Below are positions 1 through 10,647 of a stretch of DNA of 64,000 nucleotides, piece by piece. The position numbers and the translations under genes were made by a program. The notes beneath the pieces were generated by a model, which saw only the letters and a list, made by a program, of their open reading frames with translations, was not told where the DNA came from and ran no database searches. Origin of the DNA: Shinella daejeonensis (lineage in GTDB: Bacteria > Pseudomonadota > Alphaproteobacteria > Rhizobiales > Rhizobiaceae); NCBI RefSeq assembly GCF_024281235.1, contig NZ_JAHWXY010000009.1, positions 99,603 to 163,602 on the forward strand, written 5' to 3'. Positions within the stretch are counted from its first letter, which is position 1. Every line of letters starts with the position of its first letter.

Positions 1-984
1 CCGCTCGGCGAGGACACCCGGGACTGGCTTCTCGAAAACTATGCCGCCGGCCGGTCCTGGGTGGACCTGTCGACCTATGAGGACGGCGACGGCAAGGCGC
101 AGCTCTTCGCCCTGCCCTACAAGATCGACGTGAAATCGCTCGTCTGGTATGTGCCGGAGAACTTCGAGGACGCCGGTTACGACGTGCCGAAGACCATGGA
201 AGACCTGAAGGTGCTGACCGGGAGGATCGTCGCCGACGGCGGCATCCCGTGGTGCATCGGGCTCGGTTCGGGCGGAGCGACCGGCTGGCCGGCTACCGAT
301 TGGGTCGAGGACCTGATGCTGCGCAGTGCGCCGCCGGAAACCTACGACAAATGGGTGACGAACGAGATTCCCTTCACCGATCCGGTGGTGGTCGGGGCGC
401 TGGACGAATTCGGCTGGTTCGCCAGAAACGACAGCTTCGTCGATGGCGGCGCGGCGGCGGTGGCCTCCACCGATTTCCGTGATAGCCCAAAGGGCCTCTT
501 CACCTCGCCGCCGAAATGTTACCTGCATCATCAGGCCTCCTTCATTCCTTCCTTCTTTCCCGAGGGAACGGTGGTCGGCCAGGATGCGGATTTCTTCTAT
601 ATGCCGCCCTACGCCGACAAGCCGGAGCTTGGAAATCCGGTCCTCGGCGCCGGCACGCTCGCCATGATCATGCGGGACACGCCCGCCGCCCGCGCCTTCA
701 TCGCGTTCCTCAAGACACCGATCGCCCATGAGGTCTGGATGGCGCAGTCGGGTTTCCTGACGCCCTTCAAGAGCGCCAGCAAGGAAACCTACGCCAACGC
801 GCCGTTGAAGAAGCAGGGCGAGATCCTGCTGTCCTCGACGACCTTCCGCTTCGACGGTTCCGACCTGATGCCGGGCAAGATCGGCGCGGGTGCGTTCTGG
901 ACCGGCATGGTCGATTTCGTCGGCGGCAAGCCGGCGGCCGACGTCGCGGCCGATATCCAGAAGGCCTGGGACGCCATCAGGTAG
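1..984 (+). CDS. aglE: Alpha-glucoside ABC transporter, periplasmic binding protein AglE (5' truncated)
   Basis: The frame is open to base 1, so the N-terminus with its signal peptide lies outside the window; about 327 C-terminal residues remain. The GTG near base 61 is only an internal valine codon. The protein is a family-1 extracellular solute-binding protein, rich in the aromatic residues that line sugar-binding clefts and ending in the helical lobe usual for the family. It would capture alpha-glucosides such as sucrose, trehalose or maltose in the periplasm and deliver them to the two permeases that follow. The aglE-aglF-aglG order and the adjacent zwf-pgl-edd genes match the Sinorhizobium agl locus as I remember it. 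The substrate is inferred from family and context. Confidence 0.85.
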   Translation, partial: PLGEDTRDWLLENYAAGRSWVDLSTYEDGDGKAQLFALPYKIDVKSLVWYVPENFEDAGYDVPKTMEDLKVLTGRIVADGGIPWCIGLGSGGATGWPATDWVEDLMLRSAPPETYDKWVTNEIPFTDPVVVGALDEFGWFARNDSFVDGGAAAVASTDFRDSPKGLFTSPPKCYLHHQASFIPSFFPEGTVVGQDADFFYMPPYADKPELGNPVLGAGTLAMIMRDTPAARAFIAFLKTPIAHEVWMAQSGFLTPFKSASKETYANAPLKKQGEILLSSTTFRFDGSDLMPGKIGAGAFWTGMVDFVGGKPAADVAADIQKAWDAIR

Positions 985-1033
985 CGCGACGGGCCGCCCG
1001 GCGTTCGTCGGCCGATTTTCCGGGCACGCCCAA

Positions 1034-1068
1034 AAGAGAGCCGCAGGCGTTCCGCCTGCCGGCCTCTT
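1034..1068 (+). promoter_or_regulatory. Intercistronic hairpin after aglE
   Basis: An imperfect inverted repeat: AAGAG/CTCTT outer arms and a GCAGGCG/CGCCTGC core around a three-base loop. There is no T-run, so it is unlikely to terminate. Hairpins at this place after a binding-protein gene commonly protect the upstream mRNA and keep the binding protein in excess over the permeases. That role is inferred. Confidence 0.5.
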
Positions 1069-1098
1069 GTGCGGGGTGCGAAGCGGAGGAGGGGGTGC

Positions 1099-2109
1099 GT
1101 GAACCAGCTTTTCTATGCCGTCACCACGATGGCCGCGGGAGTTCTGGCCTGTGTCGCCTATTTCTACGTGACCAACCGGCTGCTGGACCGGGTTTTCCTG
1201 TCGAAGGGCTTCACCGGCGCGCAGGCGTCGCGCAACCTGCGTCGCGCCAACGCCATCCGGCCGTGGCTGTTCATGGCGCCGGCCATCGTCGCGCTTGCGG
1301 TCTATCTCGTCTATCCGGTGTTCGAATCCGTGCGCCTCAGTTTCCACGGCCGCGACGGGCGGGCGTTCGTGGGCCTCGATAATTACCTCTGGATGGTGAC
1401 GGACGGCGAGTTCCGCCAGTCAATCGTCAACAATTTCCTCTGGCTGCTTGTCGTGCCGGCGCTTTCCACCGTCTTCGGCCTGGTCATCGCCGCGCTGACG
1501 GACCGGATCTGGTGGGGCAATCTCGCCCGAACCCTGATTTTCATGCCGATGGCGATTTCGTTCGTCGGCGCCGCCGTCATCTGGAAGTTCGTCTACGACT
1601 ATCGTTCGGCCGGCAACGAGCAGATCGGCCTCCTGAACGCCCTCGTCGTCTGGCTCGGCGCTGCGCCGGAAGCCTGGATGACCATCCCTTTCTGGAACAA
1701 TTTCTTCCTCATGGCGATCCTGATCTGGATCCAGACGGGCTTCGCCATGGTGATCCTGTCGGCGGCGTTGCGCGGGATCCCGCAGGAGACCGTCGAGGCG
1801 GCGGTCATCGACGGGGCGAACGGCGTGCAGATATTCTTCAGGATCATGGTGCCGCAGATCCGGGGCGCCATCGCCGTCGTCTGGACGACCATCACCATCC
1901 TCGTGCTCAAGGTCTTCGATATCGTGCTCGCCATGACCAACGGGCAATGGCAGACGCAGGTTCTCGCCAATCTGATGTTCGACTGGATGTTTCGCGGCGG
2001 CGGCGACTTCGGGCGCGGCGCAGCGATCGCCGTCGTCATCATGATGCTCGTCGTTCCGATCATGATCTGGAACATCCGCAACGCGACCCGGGAAACGGAA
2101 GGGCGATGA
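1099..2109 (+). CDS. aglF: Alpha-glucoside ABC transporter permease AglF
   Basis: Inner-membrane permease of the MalF type, 336 residues, with an N-terminal helix, further membrane segments and a C-terminal binding-protein-dependent transport domain. The EAA loop that docks the ATPase is seen as EAAVIDGANG around residue 235. I chose the GTG at 1099 because a strong GGAGGAGGGGG ribosome site lies just upstream; an in-frame ATG at 1069 would place an arginine-rich stretch before the first helix. The gene lies between aglE and aglG and forms the translocation channel with AglG. The ATPase AglK is not in the window, so the transporter must use one encoded upstream or elsewhere. Confidence 0.85.
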   Translation: MNQLFYAVTTMAAGVLACVAYFYVTNRLLDRVFLSKGFTGAQASRNLRRANAIRPWLFMAPAIVALAVYLVYPVFESVRLSFHGRDGRAFVGLDNYLWMVTDGEFRQSIVNNFLWLLVVPALSTVFGLVIAALTDRIWWGNLARTLIFMPMAISFVGAAVIWKFVYDYRSAGNEQIGLLNALVVWLGAAPEAWMTIPFWNNFFLMAILIWIQTGFAMVILSAALRGIPQETVEAAVIDGANGVQIFFRIMVPQIRGAIAVVWTTITILVLKVFDIVLAMTNGQWQTQVLANLMFDWMFRGGGDFGRGAAIAVVIMMLVVPIMIWNIRNATRETEGR

Positions 2110-2110
2110 A

Positions 2111-3259
2111 ATGACCGCTTCCGCCCGCTTGCCGCTCGTCTTCGTCGTCCACCTCTCGGTGTTCCTGCTCGTCGTTCTCTGGACAATACCGACGGCGGGC
2201 CTGCTGATCTCGTCGCTGCGGGACAAGGATCAGCTTGCCGCCTCCGGCTGGTGGACCGCGTTTTCCACCTCGTCGCAGAATCTGACCGGCCGGGCCGCTT
2301 CACCGGAAACGCAGGTGGAGCGGGACGGCGGGTTCGTCGTCGCCGGCAGCCTGCTCGAAGGCGGAAAAAAGGCAAAGGTGTCGGCCTTCGGCGTCCGGCC
2401 GATGCAGCCCGCCGCTTTCGAAGCCGGCGCGATCGCCGGGATCGGCGACGGCCGGATGCTGACCGTTCGCGAGGACGGCAGCTACGAACTCGTCTCGCCG
2501 GTGCGCATGGAAGGCACGCGCGGCCAGCGTATCTTCTATACGGCCGCCGTGCCGCCGCGTTTCACGCTCGACAATTACCGCGAGGTCCTGTCGGCCGAAG
2601 GTATCGGCGCATCCTTCGTCAATTCGCTGACGGTCGCCATCCCCTCGACGGTCATTCCCATCCTCGTCGCCGCCTTCTGCGCCTATGCGCTCGCCTGGAT
2701 GCGCTTTCCCGGACGGGCCATCCTGATCGCCGTCGTCGTCGGCCTGCTTGTCGTGCCGTTGCAGATGTCGCTGATCCCGCTCCTCAAGCTTTACAACGGG
2801 GTCGGGGCCTTCTTCGGCGTGCCGGCCAAGACCTATGTCGGAATCTGGCTTGCGCATATGGGCTTCGGCCTGCCGCTCGCCATCTATCTCCTGCGCAACT
2901 ACATGGCCGGCCTGCCGCGCGAGATCATGGAATCGGCCCGCATCGACGGCGCCGGCGACTTCGACATCTTCGTGAAGATCGTGCTGCCGCTGTCGTTTCC
3001 CGCACTTGCCTCCTTCGCCATCTTCCAGTTCCTCTGGACGTGGAACGATCTCCTTGTGGCGATGGTTTTCCTCGGAACCGGCGATGACGAACTGGTGCTG
3101 ACCGGACGGCTCGTCAATCTGCTCGGTTCGCGGGGCGGCAACTGGGAAATTCTCACCGCCTCCGCCTTCGTCACCATCGTCGTGCCGCTCGTCGTCTTCT
3201 TCAGCCTGCAACGCTATCTCGTGCGCGGCCTGCTGGCCGGCTCGGTCAAGGGCGGCTGA
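2111..3259 (+). CDS. aglG: Alpha-glucoside ABC transporter permease AglG
   Basis: MalG-type inner-membrane permease of 382 residues. The first membrane helix is followed by a periplasmic insert of roughly 100 residues before the remaining helices. Such a long insert is characteristic of AglG compared with the usual permease of about 280 residues. The EAA motif is visible as [10 protein letters not shown] near residue 276. The start lies one base after the aglF stop, so the two are probably translationally coupled. In Sinorhizobium the alpha-glucosidase aglA and ATPase aglK follow, as I recall; here the next gene is edd on the opposite strand, so those two are missing from the expected place. 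Confidence 0.85.
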   Translation: MTASARLPLVFVVHLSVFLLVVLWTIPTAGLLISSLRDKDQLAASGWWTAFSTSSQNLTGRAASPETQVERDGGFVVAGSLLEGGKKAKVSAFGVRPMQPAAFEAGAIAGIGDGRMLTVREDGSYELVSPVRMEGTRGQRIFYTAAVPPRFTLDNYREVLSAEGIGASFVNSLTVAIPSTVIPILVAAFCAYALAWMRFPGRAILIAVVVGLLVVPLQMSLIPLLKLYNGVGAFFGVPAKTYVGIWLAHMGFGLPLAIYLLRNYMAGLPREIMESARIDGAGDFDIFVKIVLPLSFPALASFAIFQFLWTWNDLLVAMVFLGTGDDELVLTGRLVNLLGSRGGNWEILTASAFVTIVVPLVVFFSLQRYLVRGLLAGSVKGG

Positions 3260-3313
3260 AGAATTTCCGGCGACGGCTGTCGCGCGGACTGAGCGTCCTG
3301 GCCCGTAGAGCGG

Positions 3314-5134
<1,821 letters not shown>

Positions 5135-5270
5135 GGGACGATCCTACCCTCGTTCGATTGGCTTTCCCGCGCCGGCTGGGGGGAGGGAGGCCGCCCGGCG
5201 GGCTACGGATCGCGGCCCGGCGTCTTGGTGGAGGACGCCGGAAAAGGCCGGCCATGGCCGGCGCGGGGCC

Positions 5271-5969
5271 TTAAGGGGCCCAGTATATGTCGACCGGCGT
5301 CTGCGCCCGGCGCAGGATGGCCCGGATCGGCATGTCGGCCTCGGGACCGTCGGCCTCGGCGGCCTCCAGCACGTCCTTCTTGCCCTTTCCTTCGATATGA
5401 AGCGCCAGAAAGCGGGCATCCTGAAGGCTGGCGAAAGTGAAGGTCAGGCGCGTCTCGCCGGCCCCTTCGGCTTCCATGGTGATCACCCCGCGCGGCGTCG
5501 TCGCCGAAATGGCTTCGGCAAGGCGATCGCCACCGGGGAAGAAGGAGGCTGTATGGCCATCCGTTCCCATGCCGAGAATGACGACGTCGAAGGGTTGGCC
5601 GATCGTCGCCGTGTCGGCTGTGGCGATCCTTGCAGCTTCCCCGGCATTTTCCGCCGGCCGGTAAAGCGGCAGGAAACGGGCGCGCGCGGCCTTGTCCTGC
5701 AACAGGTTTCCGGCGACCAGAAGATGGTTCGAACGCGGATTGTCGGCGGGTACGAAGCGCTCGTCGACAAGCGTGATCGTCACCTTCTCCCAGTCGAGCG
5801 ACCGGGTCGACAGCGCCTTGAAAAAAGCCTTGGGTGTGGAGCCGCCGGAGACCGCGAGGCTCGCCGCTCCACGCGCGGCGATACCGCCGGCAAGCGTTTC
5901 GGCGACCTTGTCGGCCAGCGCTTCGGCCAGGATCGCGCTATCGGCGAAGGGATGCAATGTCACGCTCAT
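5271..5969 (-). CDS. pgl: 6-Phosphogluconolactonase
   Basis: Hydrolyses 6-phosphoglucono-delta-lactone to 6-phosphogluconate, the second step of the zwf-pgl-edd route. It is a 232-residue protein of the glucosamine-6-phosphate isomerase/6-phosphogluconolactonase fold, with the SGGSTP phosphate-binding segment near residue 43 and the DERFVP motif near residue 89. The start ATG is nine bases downstream of the zwf stop, so the two are co-transcribed and probably coupled. The length is normal for rhizobial Pgl. Confidence 0.95.
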   Translation of the reverse strand: MSVTLHPFADSAILAEALADKVAETLAGGIAARGAASLAVSGGSTPKAFFKALSTRSLDWEKVTITLVDERFVPADNPRSNHLLVAGNLLQDKAARARFLPLYRPAENAGEAARIATADTATIGQPFDVVILGMGTDGHTASFFPGGDRLAEAISATTPRGVITMEAEGAGETRLTFTFASLQDARFLALHIEGKGKKDVLEAAEADGPEADMPIRAILRRAQTPVDIYWAP

Positions 5970-5978
5970 GGCCTGTCC

Positions 5979-7451
5979 TTATGTTTCATGCCAGGTCCGG
6001 CCGTCGCGCTCGATGAGGGCGATGGCCTGGCTTGGCCCCCAGGTGCCGGCGGTATAGCCCTGCGCCTGCTGGCCGGTGGTTTCCCAGGCGGTCAGGATGG
6101 GGTCGATCCATTTCCAGGCGGCCTCGACCTCGTCGCGGCGCATGAAGAGCGTCTGGTTGTTGCGGATCACGTCGAGCAGCAGCCGCTCGTAGGCGTCGGC
6201 GTTGCGGGCGTCGAAGGCCTCGGCGAAACTCATGTCGAGCGAAACGTTGCGAAGCCGCATGCCGCCCGGGCCGGGATCCTTGATCATCAGCGACTGCTTG
6301 ACGCCATCGTCGGGTTGCAGGCGGATGATGAGCTGGTTCTGTCCGATCCGCCCGGCGGATGGATCGAAGATCGAGTGAGGGATCGGCTTGAAGGTGATGA
6401 CGATCTCCGACATGCGCGTGGCAAGCCGCTTGCCGGTGCGGATGTAGAAGGGCACGCCCGCCCAGCGCCAGTTGCCGATTTCCGCCTTGATGGCGACGAA
6501 GGTTTCCGTATTGGAAACGCCGCCTTCCAGTTCTTCCAGATAGCCCTTGACCGGCCCGCCGGCCGAGGCGCCGGCGCGATACTGGCCGCGCACGGTCAGC
6601 CGCTCGACATTGTACTGGTCGATGGGTTTCAGCGCGCGCAAGACCTTGAGCTTTTCGTCGCGCACCGCTTCGGCGTCCATGGAAGAGGGCACCTCCATGG
6701 CGACGAGGCAGAGAAGCTGGAGGATATGGTTCTGCACCATGTCGCGCAGCGCGCCCGCCTTGTCGTAGTAGCCGGCGCGGCTTTCGAGCCCCACCGCTTC
6801 GGCTACCGTGATCTGGACATGGTCGATATGGGAGGAATTCCAGAGCGGCTCGTAAAGGGCGTTGGCAAAGCGCAGCGCCATCAGGTTCTGCACCGTCTCC
6901 TTGCCGAGATAGTGGTCGATGCGGAAGATCTGTTCTTCGTGGAAAACCTTGCCGATCGTGTTGTTGAGATCGTTGGCCGAGGCGAGATCGCGACCGATCG
7001 GCTTTTCGACGACGATGCGGGTCTGTTTGGTGATCAGCTTGTGATCGCGGATCTTTTCCGAAATGTCGCCGAAGATCGTGGGCGCGACCGCCAGATAGAA
7101 GGCGCGGACCCGGTCCCTGCCCTCGTCGAGCAACGCCTTCAGCTTGTCCCACCCCTGATCGGACTTTGCGTCGACCGGCACGTAGAACAGCCGCTGACAG
7201 AAGGTCTTCACCTGCGCTTCGTCGTAGTCGTCGGCTGCCAGATGTTCCTTCAGCGCGTCGACGGCGAACTTGCGGTAGTCCTCGTCGCTATAGGCCGTGC
7301 GCGACGCGCCGATGATGCGGGTCGGATCGGTAAGCTGGCCGGCCACCTGCCGGTGATAGAGGGCCGGAAGGAGCTTGCGTTCGGCAAGGTCGCCGGTTCC
7401 GCCGAAGACGACATAGTCGAAAGGGTCAACGGGAATGATCTGGCTGCTCAT
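5979..7451 (-). CDS. zwf: Glucose-6-phosphate 1-dehydrogenase
   Basis: Oxidises glucose-6-phosphate to 6-phosphogluconolactone with NADP (or NAD) and opens the Entner-Doudoroff and oxidative pentose phosphate routes. The 490-residue protein shows the N-terminal nucleotide motif FGGTGDLAERKL at about residues 15-26 and the active-site signature RIDHYLGKETVQN around residue 198. It is the promoter-proximal gene of zwf-pgl-edd. The 96-base upstream gap is AT-rich, with a TTATAATCTAATCGATT stretch about 40 bases before the start; this is a plausible promoter/operator, but I cannot assign a regulator. Confidence 0.97.
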   Translation of the reverse strand: MSSQIIPVDPFDYVVFGGTGDLAERKLLPALYHRQVAGQLTDPTRIIGASRTAYSDEDYRKFAVDALKEHLAADDYDEAQVKTFCQRLFYVPVDAKSDQGWDKLKALLDEGRDRVRAFYLAVAPTIFGDISEKIRDHKLITKQTRIVVEKPIGRDLASANDLNNTIGKVFHEEQIFRIDHYLGKETVQNLMALRFANALYEPLWNSSHIDHVQITVAEAVGLESRAGYYDKAGALRDMVQNHILQLLCLVAMEVPSSMDAEAVRDEKLKVLRALKPIDQYNVERLTVRGQYRAGASAGGPVKGYLEELEGGVSNTETFVAIKAEIGNWRWAGVPFYIRTGKRLATRMSEIVITFKPIPHSIFDPSAGRIGQNQLIIRLQPDDGVKQSLMIKDPGPGGMRLRNVSLDMSFAEAFDARNADAYERLLLDVIRNNQTLFMRRDEVEAAWKWIDPILTAWETTGQQAQGYTAGTWGPSQAIALIERDGRTWHET

Positions 7452-7547
7452 CGGATATCTCGATCTTGTAGGTGTTGCCGGAGTTATAATCTAATCGATT
7501 TAAAAACGCCAGAGCGCAAAGCGACAAAATCGCGACCTCCGACGCTG

Positions 7548-8831
7548 TCAGAGTTTGTCGCGCAGTGCATACCATGTGAGCGCAAGAAACAGGAGTGGCG
7601 AGCGGAACCGCGGCCCGCCCGGAAACGACGGGATCTTCAGGGCTTTCAGGTGATCCAGTTCGCGGCTGCCGCCGGTTGCCTCTTCCGCGTAGAGCTTGCC
7701 GCAATAGTTGGAGAGCATCACGCCGTGGCCGGAAAAGCCGCCGATGGAGGTGATGCCGGGCATGACTTCGCGCACGAAGGGCTGCCGCGGCAGGGTGATG
7801 CCGACCGAGCCGCCCCAGGCGTGGGCGATGTCGATCTCACCCAGTTCGGGATAGATTTCCGCGATCTGGCGGCGAATGTGCCGGGAAATGTCGCGCGGAT
7901 TGTCCGCCGTATAGGCCTCGCGCCCGCCGAACAGCAGGCGCCCGTCGCGGCTCTTGCGGAAATAGCGCACCACGAAGCGGGAGTCGGCGATGGACTCGCC
8001 GCCCGGAATGATCGAGGGAAAGGCGTCGAGCACCGGCGTCGCACCGATGAACGAGCGGATCGGCATGACGCGTGCGGCCGTTTGCGGCTCCAGGTCGCCG
8101 ATATGGCCGTTGCAGGCGATCAGCGCCCTGTCCGCCCGGATCGTGCCGCGCGACGTGGTGATGACGGCCTTGCCGTCGCTGCGGGCGATCTTCAGGGCCG
8201 GCGTCTGCTCGTGCAGAACGGCGCCCGCGGCGCTGGCGGCGCTGGCGATGCCCACCACCAGCTTCATCGGATGGATATGGCCGGTGCCGGTGTCGCGCAG
8301 GCCGAAGAGATAGAAGGAGGAGCCGACGCGCTCCCGAGTTTCGGCCTGGTCCATGAAGGAGACATGCTCGTAGCCGTAGCGTTCGGCGATCGCTGGCGCT
8401 TCGCGATAGTCCTTCTCGTAGCTTTTCTTGTGGCAGACGTTGAGCTGGCCGGGCATATATTCGATGTCGAGATCACGTTCCCGGGCGAAGTCGAGGATGT
8501 AACGCTTGGCGTTTTCCGCAAGGTCGAACAGCGCCTTGGAGCGCTCGAAGCCGAGCTGCGCTTCCAGTTCGGCCGGCTCGGCGCGCTGGCCGGTGCCGAG
8601 CTGGCCGCCGTTGCGGCCGGATGCGCCGTCGCCGAAGCGATGGGCGTCGATCAGCACGACGCCCACCCCCTTGCGGGCAAGCGTGTAGGCGGCCTGGAGA
8701 CCGGTGAAGCCGCCGCCGACGATGGCGACGTCGGTGGTCGTGGAGCCGTCGAGCGGCGCATATTCGGGACGCGCGTCGACGGTGGTTTCATACCAGGAGA
8801 TTCCGGGGGAAATCGGGCTTTGCCAGGGCAT
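7548..8831 (-). CDS. FAD-dependent oxidoreductase, gamma-glutamylputrescine oxidase (PuuB/OrdL) type
   Basis: A DAO-family flavoprotein. After a short N-terminal segment there is a Rossmann dinucleotide motif, DVAIVGGGFTGLQAAYTLA, near residue 30. I start at the internal ATG giving MPWQSPISPG, for 427 residues, which is the usual PuuB/OrdL length; the longer frame would add an arginine-rich tail with no homology signal. Family members oxidise gamma-glutamylputrescine or related amines to aldehydes. The next gene upstream, a glutamine-synthetase-like ligase, makes gamma-glutamyl amines, and a putrescine importer lies a few kilobases away, which supports a polyamine role. The exact substrate is inferred. 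Confidence 0.8.
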   Translation of the reverse strand: MPWQSPISPGISWYETTVDARPEYAPLDGSTTTDVAIVGGGFTGLQAAYTLARKGVGVVLIDAHRFGDGASGRNGGQLGTGQRAEPAELEAQLGFERSKALFDLAENAKRYILDFARERDLDIEYMPGQLNVCHKKSYEKDYREAPAIAERYGYEHVSFMDQAETRERVGSSFYLFGLRDTGTGHIHPMKLVVGIASAASAAGAVLHEQTPALKIARSDGKAVITTSRGTIRADRALIACNGHIGDLEPQTAARVMPIRSFIGATPVLDAFPSIIPGGESIADSRFVVRYFRKSRDGRLLFGGREAYTADNPRDISRHIRRQIAEIYPELGEIDIAHAWGGSVGITLPRQPFVREVMPGITSIGGFSGHGVMLSNYCGKLYAEEATGGSRELDHLKALKIPSFPGGPRFRSPLLFLALTWYALRDKL

Positions 8832-8927
8832 GGGTGCGTTCTCGCAAATGGCGTTGAGGCAGCGGCGCAGGGTGCGGGCCGTGCGCCGGCAAGGTGTCGG
8901 CGGGCGTTGTCCGCCCGCCGGCGGTTC

Positions 8928-9036
8928 TGGAGCAATCCCGGCAGAAGCGGGAACCGGCTTTGCGTCCGGAATTGCCCTGATATATCGCTTTTCCCGCATT
9001 ATCCGACGCCGAGGCGATCCCGCTTCGGCTGGAAAT
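8928..9036. repeat. REP-like intergenic palindromic repeat, copy 1
   Basis: The gap before the ligase gene holds a roughly 105-base element. Its left part contains GAGCAAT followed by a CCGG-rich stretch, and its right part is a hairpin, GCCGAGGCGA and CGCTTCGGC at 9008-9029, followed by TGGAAATGCTCTA. A second full copy lies at 62594-62697 and an inverted copy of the right part at 41432-41463. The shared bases were aligned by eye. Dispersed palindromes in gaps between genes are typical of rhizobial REP families. Confidence 0.7.
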
Positions 9037-9039
9037 GCT

Positions 9040-10479
9040 CTAGACGTTCAAGAGCAGGAACTCGCGTTCCCAGGGGCTGATCACCTGCATGAAGGTCTCG
9101 AACTCGCCGCGCTTGACGCCGGCGTAAAGCCCGATGAACTCCGCGCCCAGAACCTCTTCCAGCGCCGGATCGGATTCGAGCAGCGCCACGGCCTCCAGCA
9201 GGCCGCGCGGCAGGTCGATCGATCCTTCGTTGGCCGTATCTTCCGTCGGCGGGCTCGGCTCGATCTGGTTCATGATGCCGAGCAGGCCGCACCCGAGCGA
9301 GGCGGCCAGCGCCAGATAGGGATTGGCGTCGGATCCCGGCAGGCGGTTTTCGATGCGGCGCGAGCTGGCGTCGGACACCGGAACCCGGAAGGCCGTTGTG
9401 CGGTTGTCGTAACCCCAGGCGTTATTGACCGGCGCGGCCATGTCGGGGGTCAGCCGGCGATAGGAATTCACATAGGGCGCCATCATCGCCAGCGTCTTCG
9501 GCACATAGACCTGCATGCCGCCGATGAAATGGAAGAATTCCCGCGACGGCGAATCGTCCGGATTGGAAAAGATGTTCCGGCCGCTTTCGATCTCCACCAC
9601 CGACTGGTGGATATGCATCGCCGATCCCGCCTGGCCCTGCATCGGCTTGGCCATGAAGGTGGCGTAGATGCCGTGCTTCAGCGCCGCCTCGCGGATGGTG
9701 CGCTTGAACAGGAAGACCTGGTCGGCAAGTTCGATCGGATCGCCGTGGCGCAGGTTGATCTCCAGCTGCGCCGGCCCTTCCTCGTGGATCAGCGTATCGA
9801 TCTCGAGACCCTGTTTCTCGGAGAAATGGTAGATATCGTCGATCAGTTCGTCAAATTCGTTGATGCCGGCGATGGAATAGCCCTGTCCGCCGACGATCGA
9901 CCGGCCGGACCGGCCCTTCGGCGGGCGCAGCGGATAGTCGGGATCGTCGTTCATGGCGACGAGATAAAATTCGATCTCGGGCGCCACGACGGGCTTCCAC
10001 CCCCGGTTGCCATACATGGCGACGACGTTCTTCAGGACGTTGCGCGGCGTATAGGGCACGTTTTCGCCGGTGGAGCCGACGATGTCGCAGATCACCTGAG
10101 CCGTCGGATCGCTTTCCCAGGGGACGACCGAAAGGGTCGAGAGATCGGGCACCAGCTTGAGGTCGCTGTCGCGGGGCTCATAGCGGAAATTTCCGGTCTC
10201 TTCGGGATAATCGCCCGAGATCGTGTGACGGTAGAGCGCCGAGGGAAGGGCGAGCGAGGTGTTGGAGGTGAATTTCGAGGTCGGCATCATCTTGCCGCGC
10301 GGCACGCCGGCAAGGTCCGGCGTGATGCATTCGATGTCCTCGATACCCCGGGCGCGCAGCCAGGATGCGGCTTCCTTCCAGGTCTTGACCCCACGTGGCA
10401 CGCTGAGGGAGGGAGGGATTTTGGCGGAGCGTGCGGATTTTTCGATTGCGGGGGCTAAGACTCGCTTCCTGGGCGGCAT
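9040..10479 (-). CDS. Glutamine synthetase family protein, gamma-glutamylamine ligase (PuuA) type
   Basis: A 479-residue GlnA-fold enzyme. The N-terminal beta-Grasp part is followed by the catalytic domain, with the HEEGPAQLEINL segment (metal/glutamate site), the MHIHQS segment, and the C-terminal arginine-rich loop ending in NPYLALAASLGCG. Family members of this length without the adenylylation region ligate glutamate to amines such as putrescine or ethanolamine rather than ammonia. It is read in the same direction as the PuuB-like oxidase, separated by a REP element. Together they could run the first two steps of gamma-glutamylated putrescine breakdown. It is not the housekeeping glutamine synthetase; the substrate is inferred. 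Confidence 0.82.
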   Translation of the reverse strand: MPPRKRVLAPAIEKSARSAKIPPSLSVPRGVKTWKEAASWLRARGIEDIECITPDLAGVPRGKMMPTSKFTSNTSLALPSALYRHTISGDYPEETGNFRYEPRDSDLKLVPDLSTLSVVPWESDPTAQVICDIVGSTGENVPYTPRNVLKNVVAMYGNRGWKPVVAPEIEFYLVAMNDDPDYPLRPPKGRSGRSIVGGQGYSIAGINEFDELIDDIYHFSEKQGLEIDTLIHEEGPAQLEINLRHGDPIELADQVFLFKRTIREAALKHGIYATFMAKPMQGQAGSAMHIHQSVVEIESGRNIFSNPDDSPSREFFHFIGGMQVYVPKTLAMMAPYVNSYRRLTPDMAAPVNNAWGYDNRTTAFRVPVSDASSRRIENRLPGSDANPYLALAASLGCGLLGIMNQIEPSPPTEDTANEGSIDLPRGLLEAVALLESDPALEEVLGAEFIGLYAGVKRGEFETFMQVISPWEREFLLLNV

Positions 10480-10647
10480 GGGACACCGGTGGTTGTTGAC
10501 GATGGGTCATCATAGCCGGAGTTTACTGCTTGGCTAGGGGGCCTCCGGCGGGCAGATCCCCGATTTCTTTAGGATAAGGCCACTTTCTCCGCCCGGTTGA
10601 CATTATCGCGCATTCGCCGAAAGAGGGCGCGAACGGAGAGCGTGAAC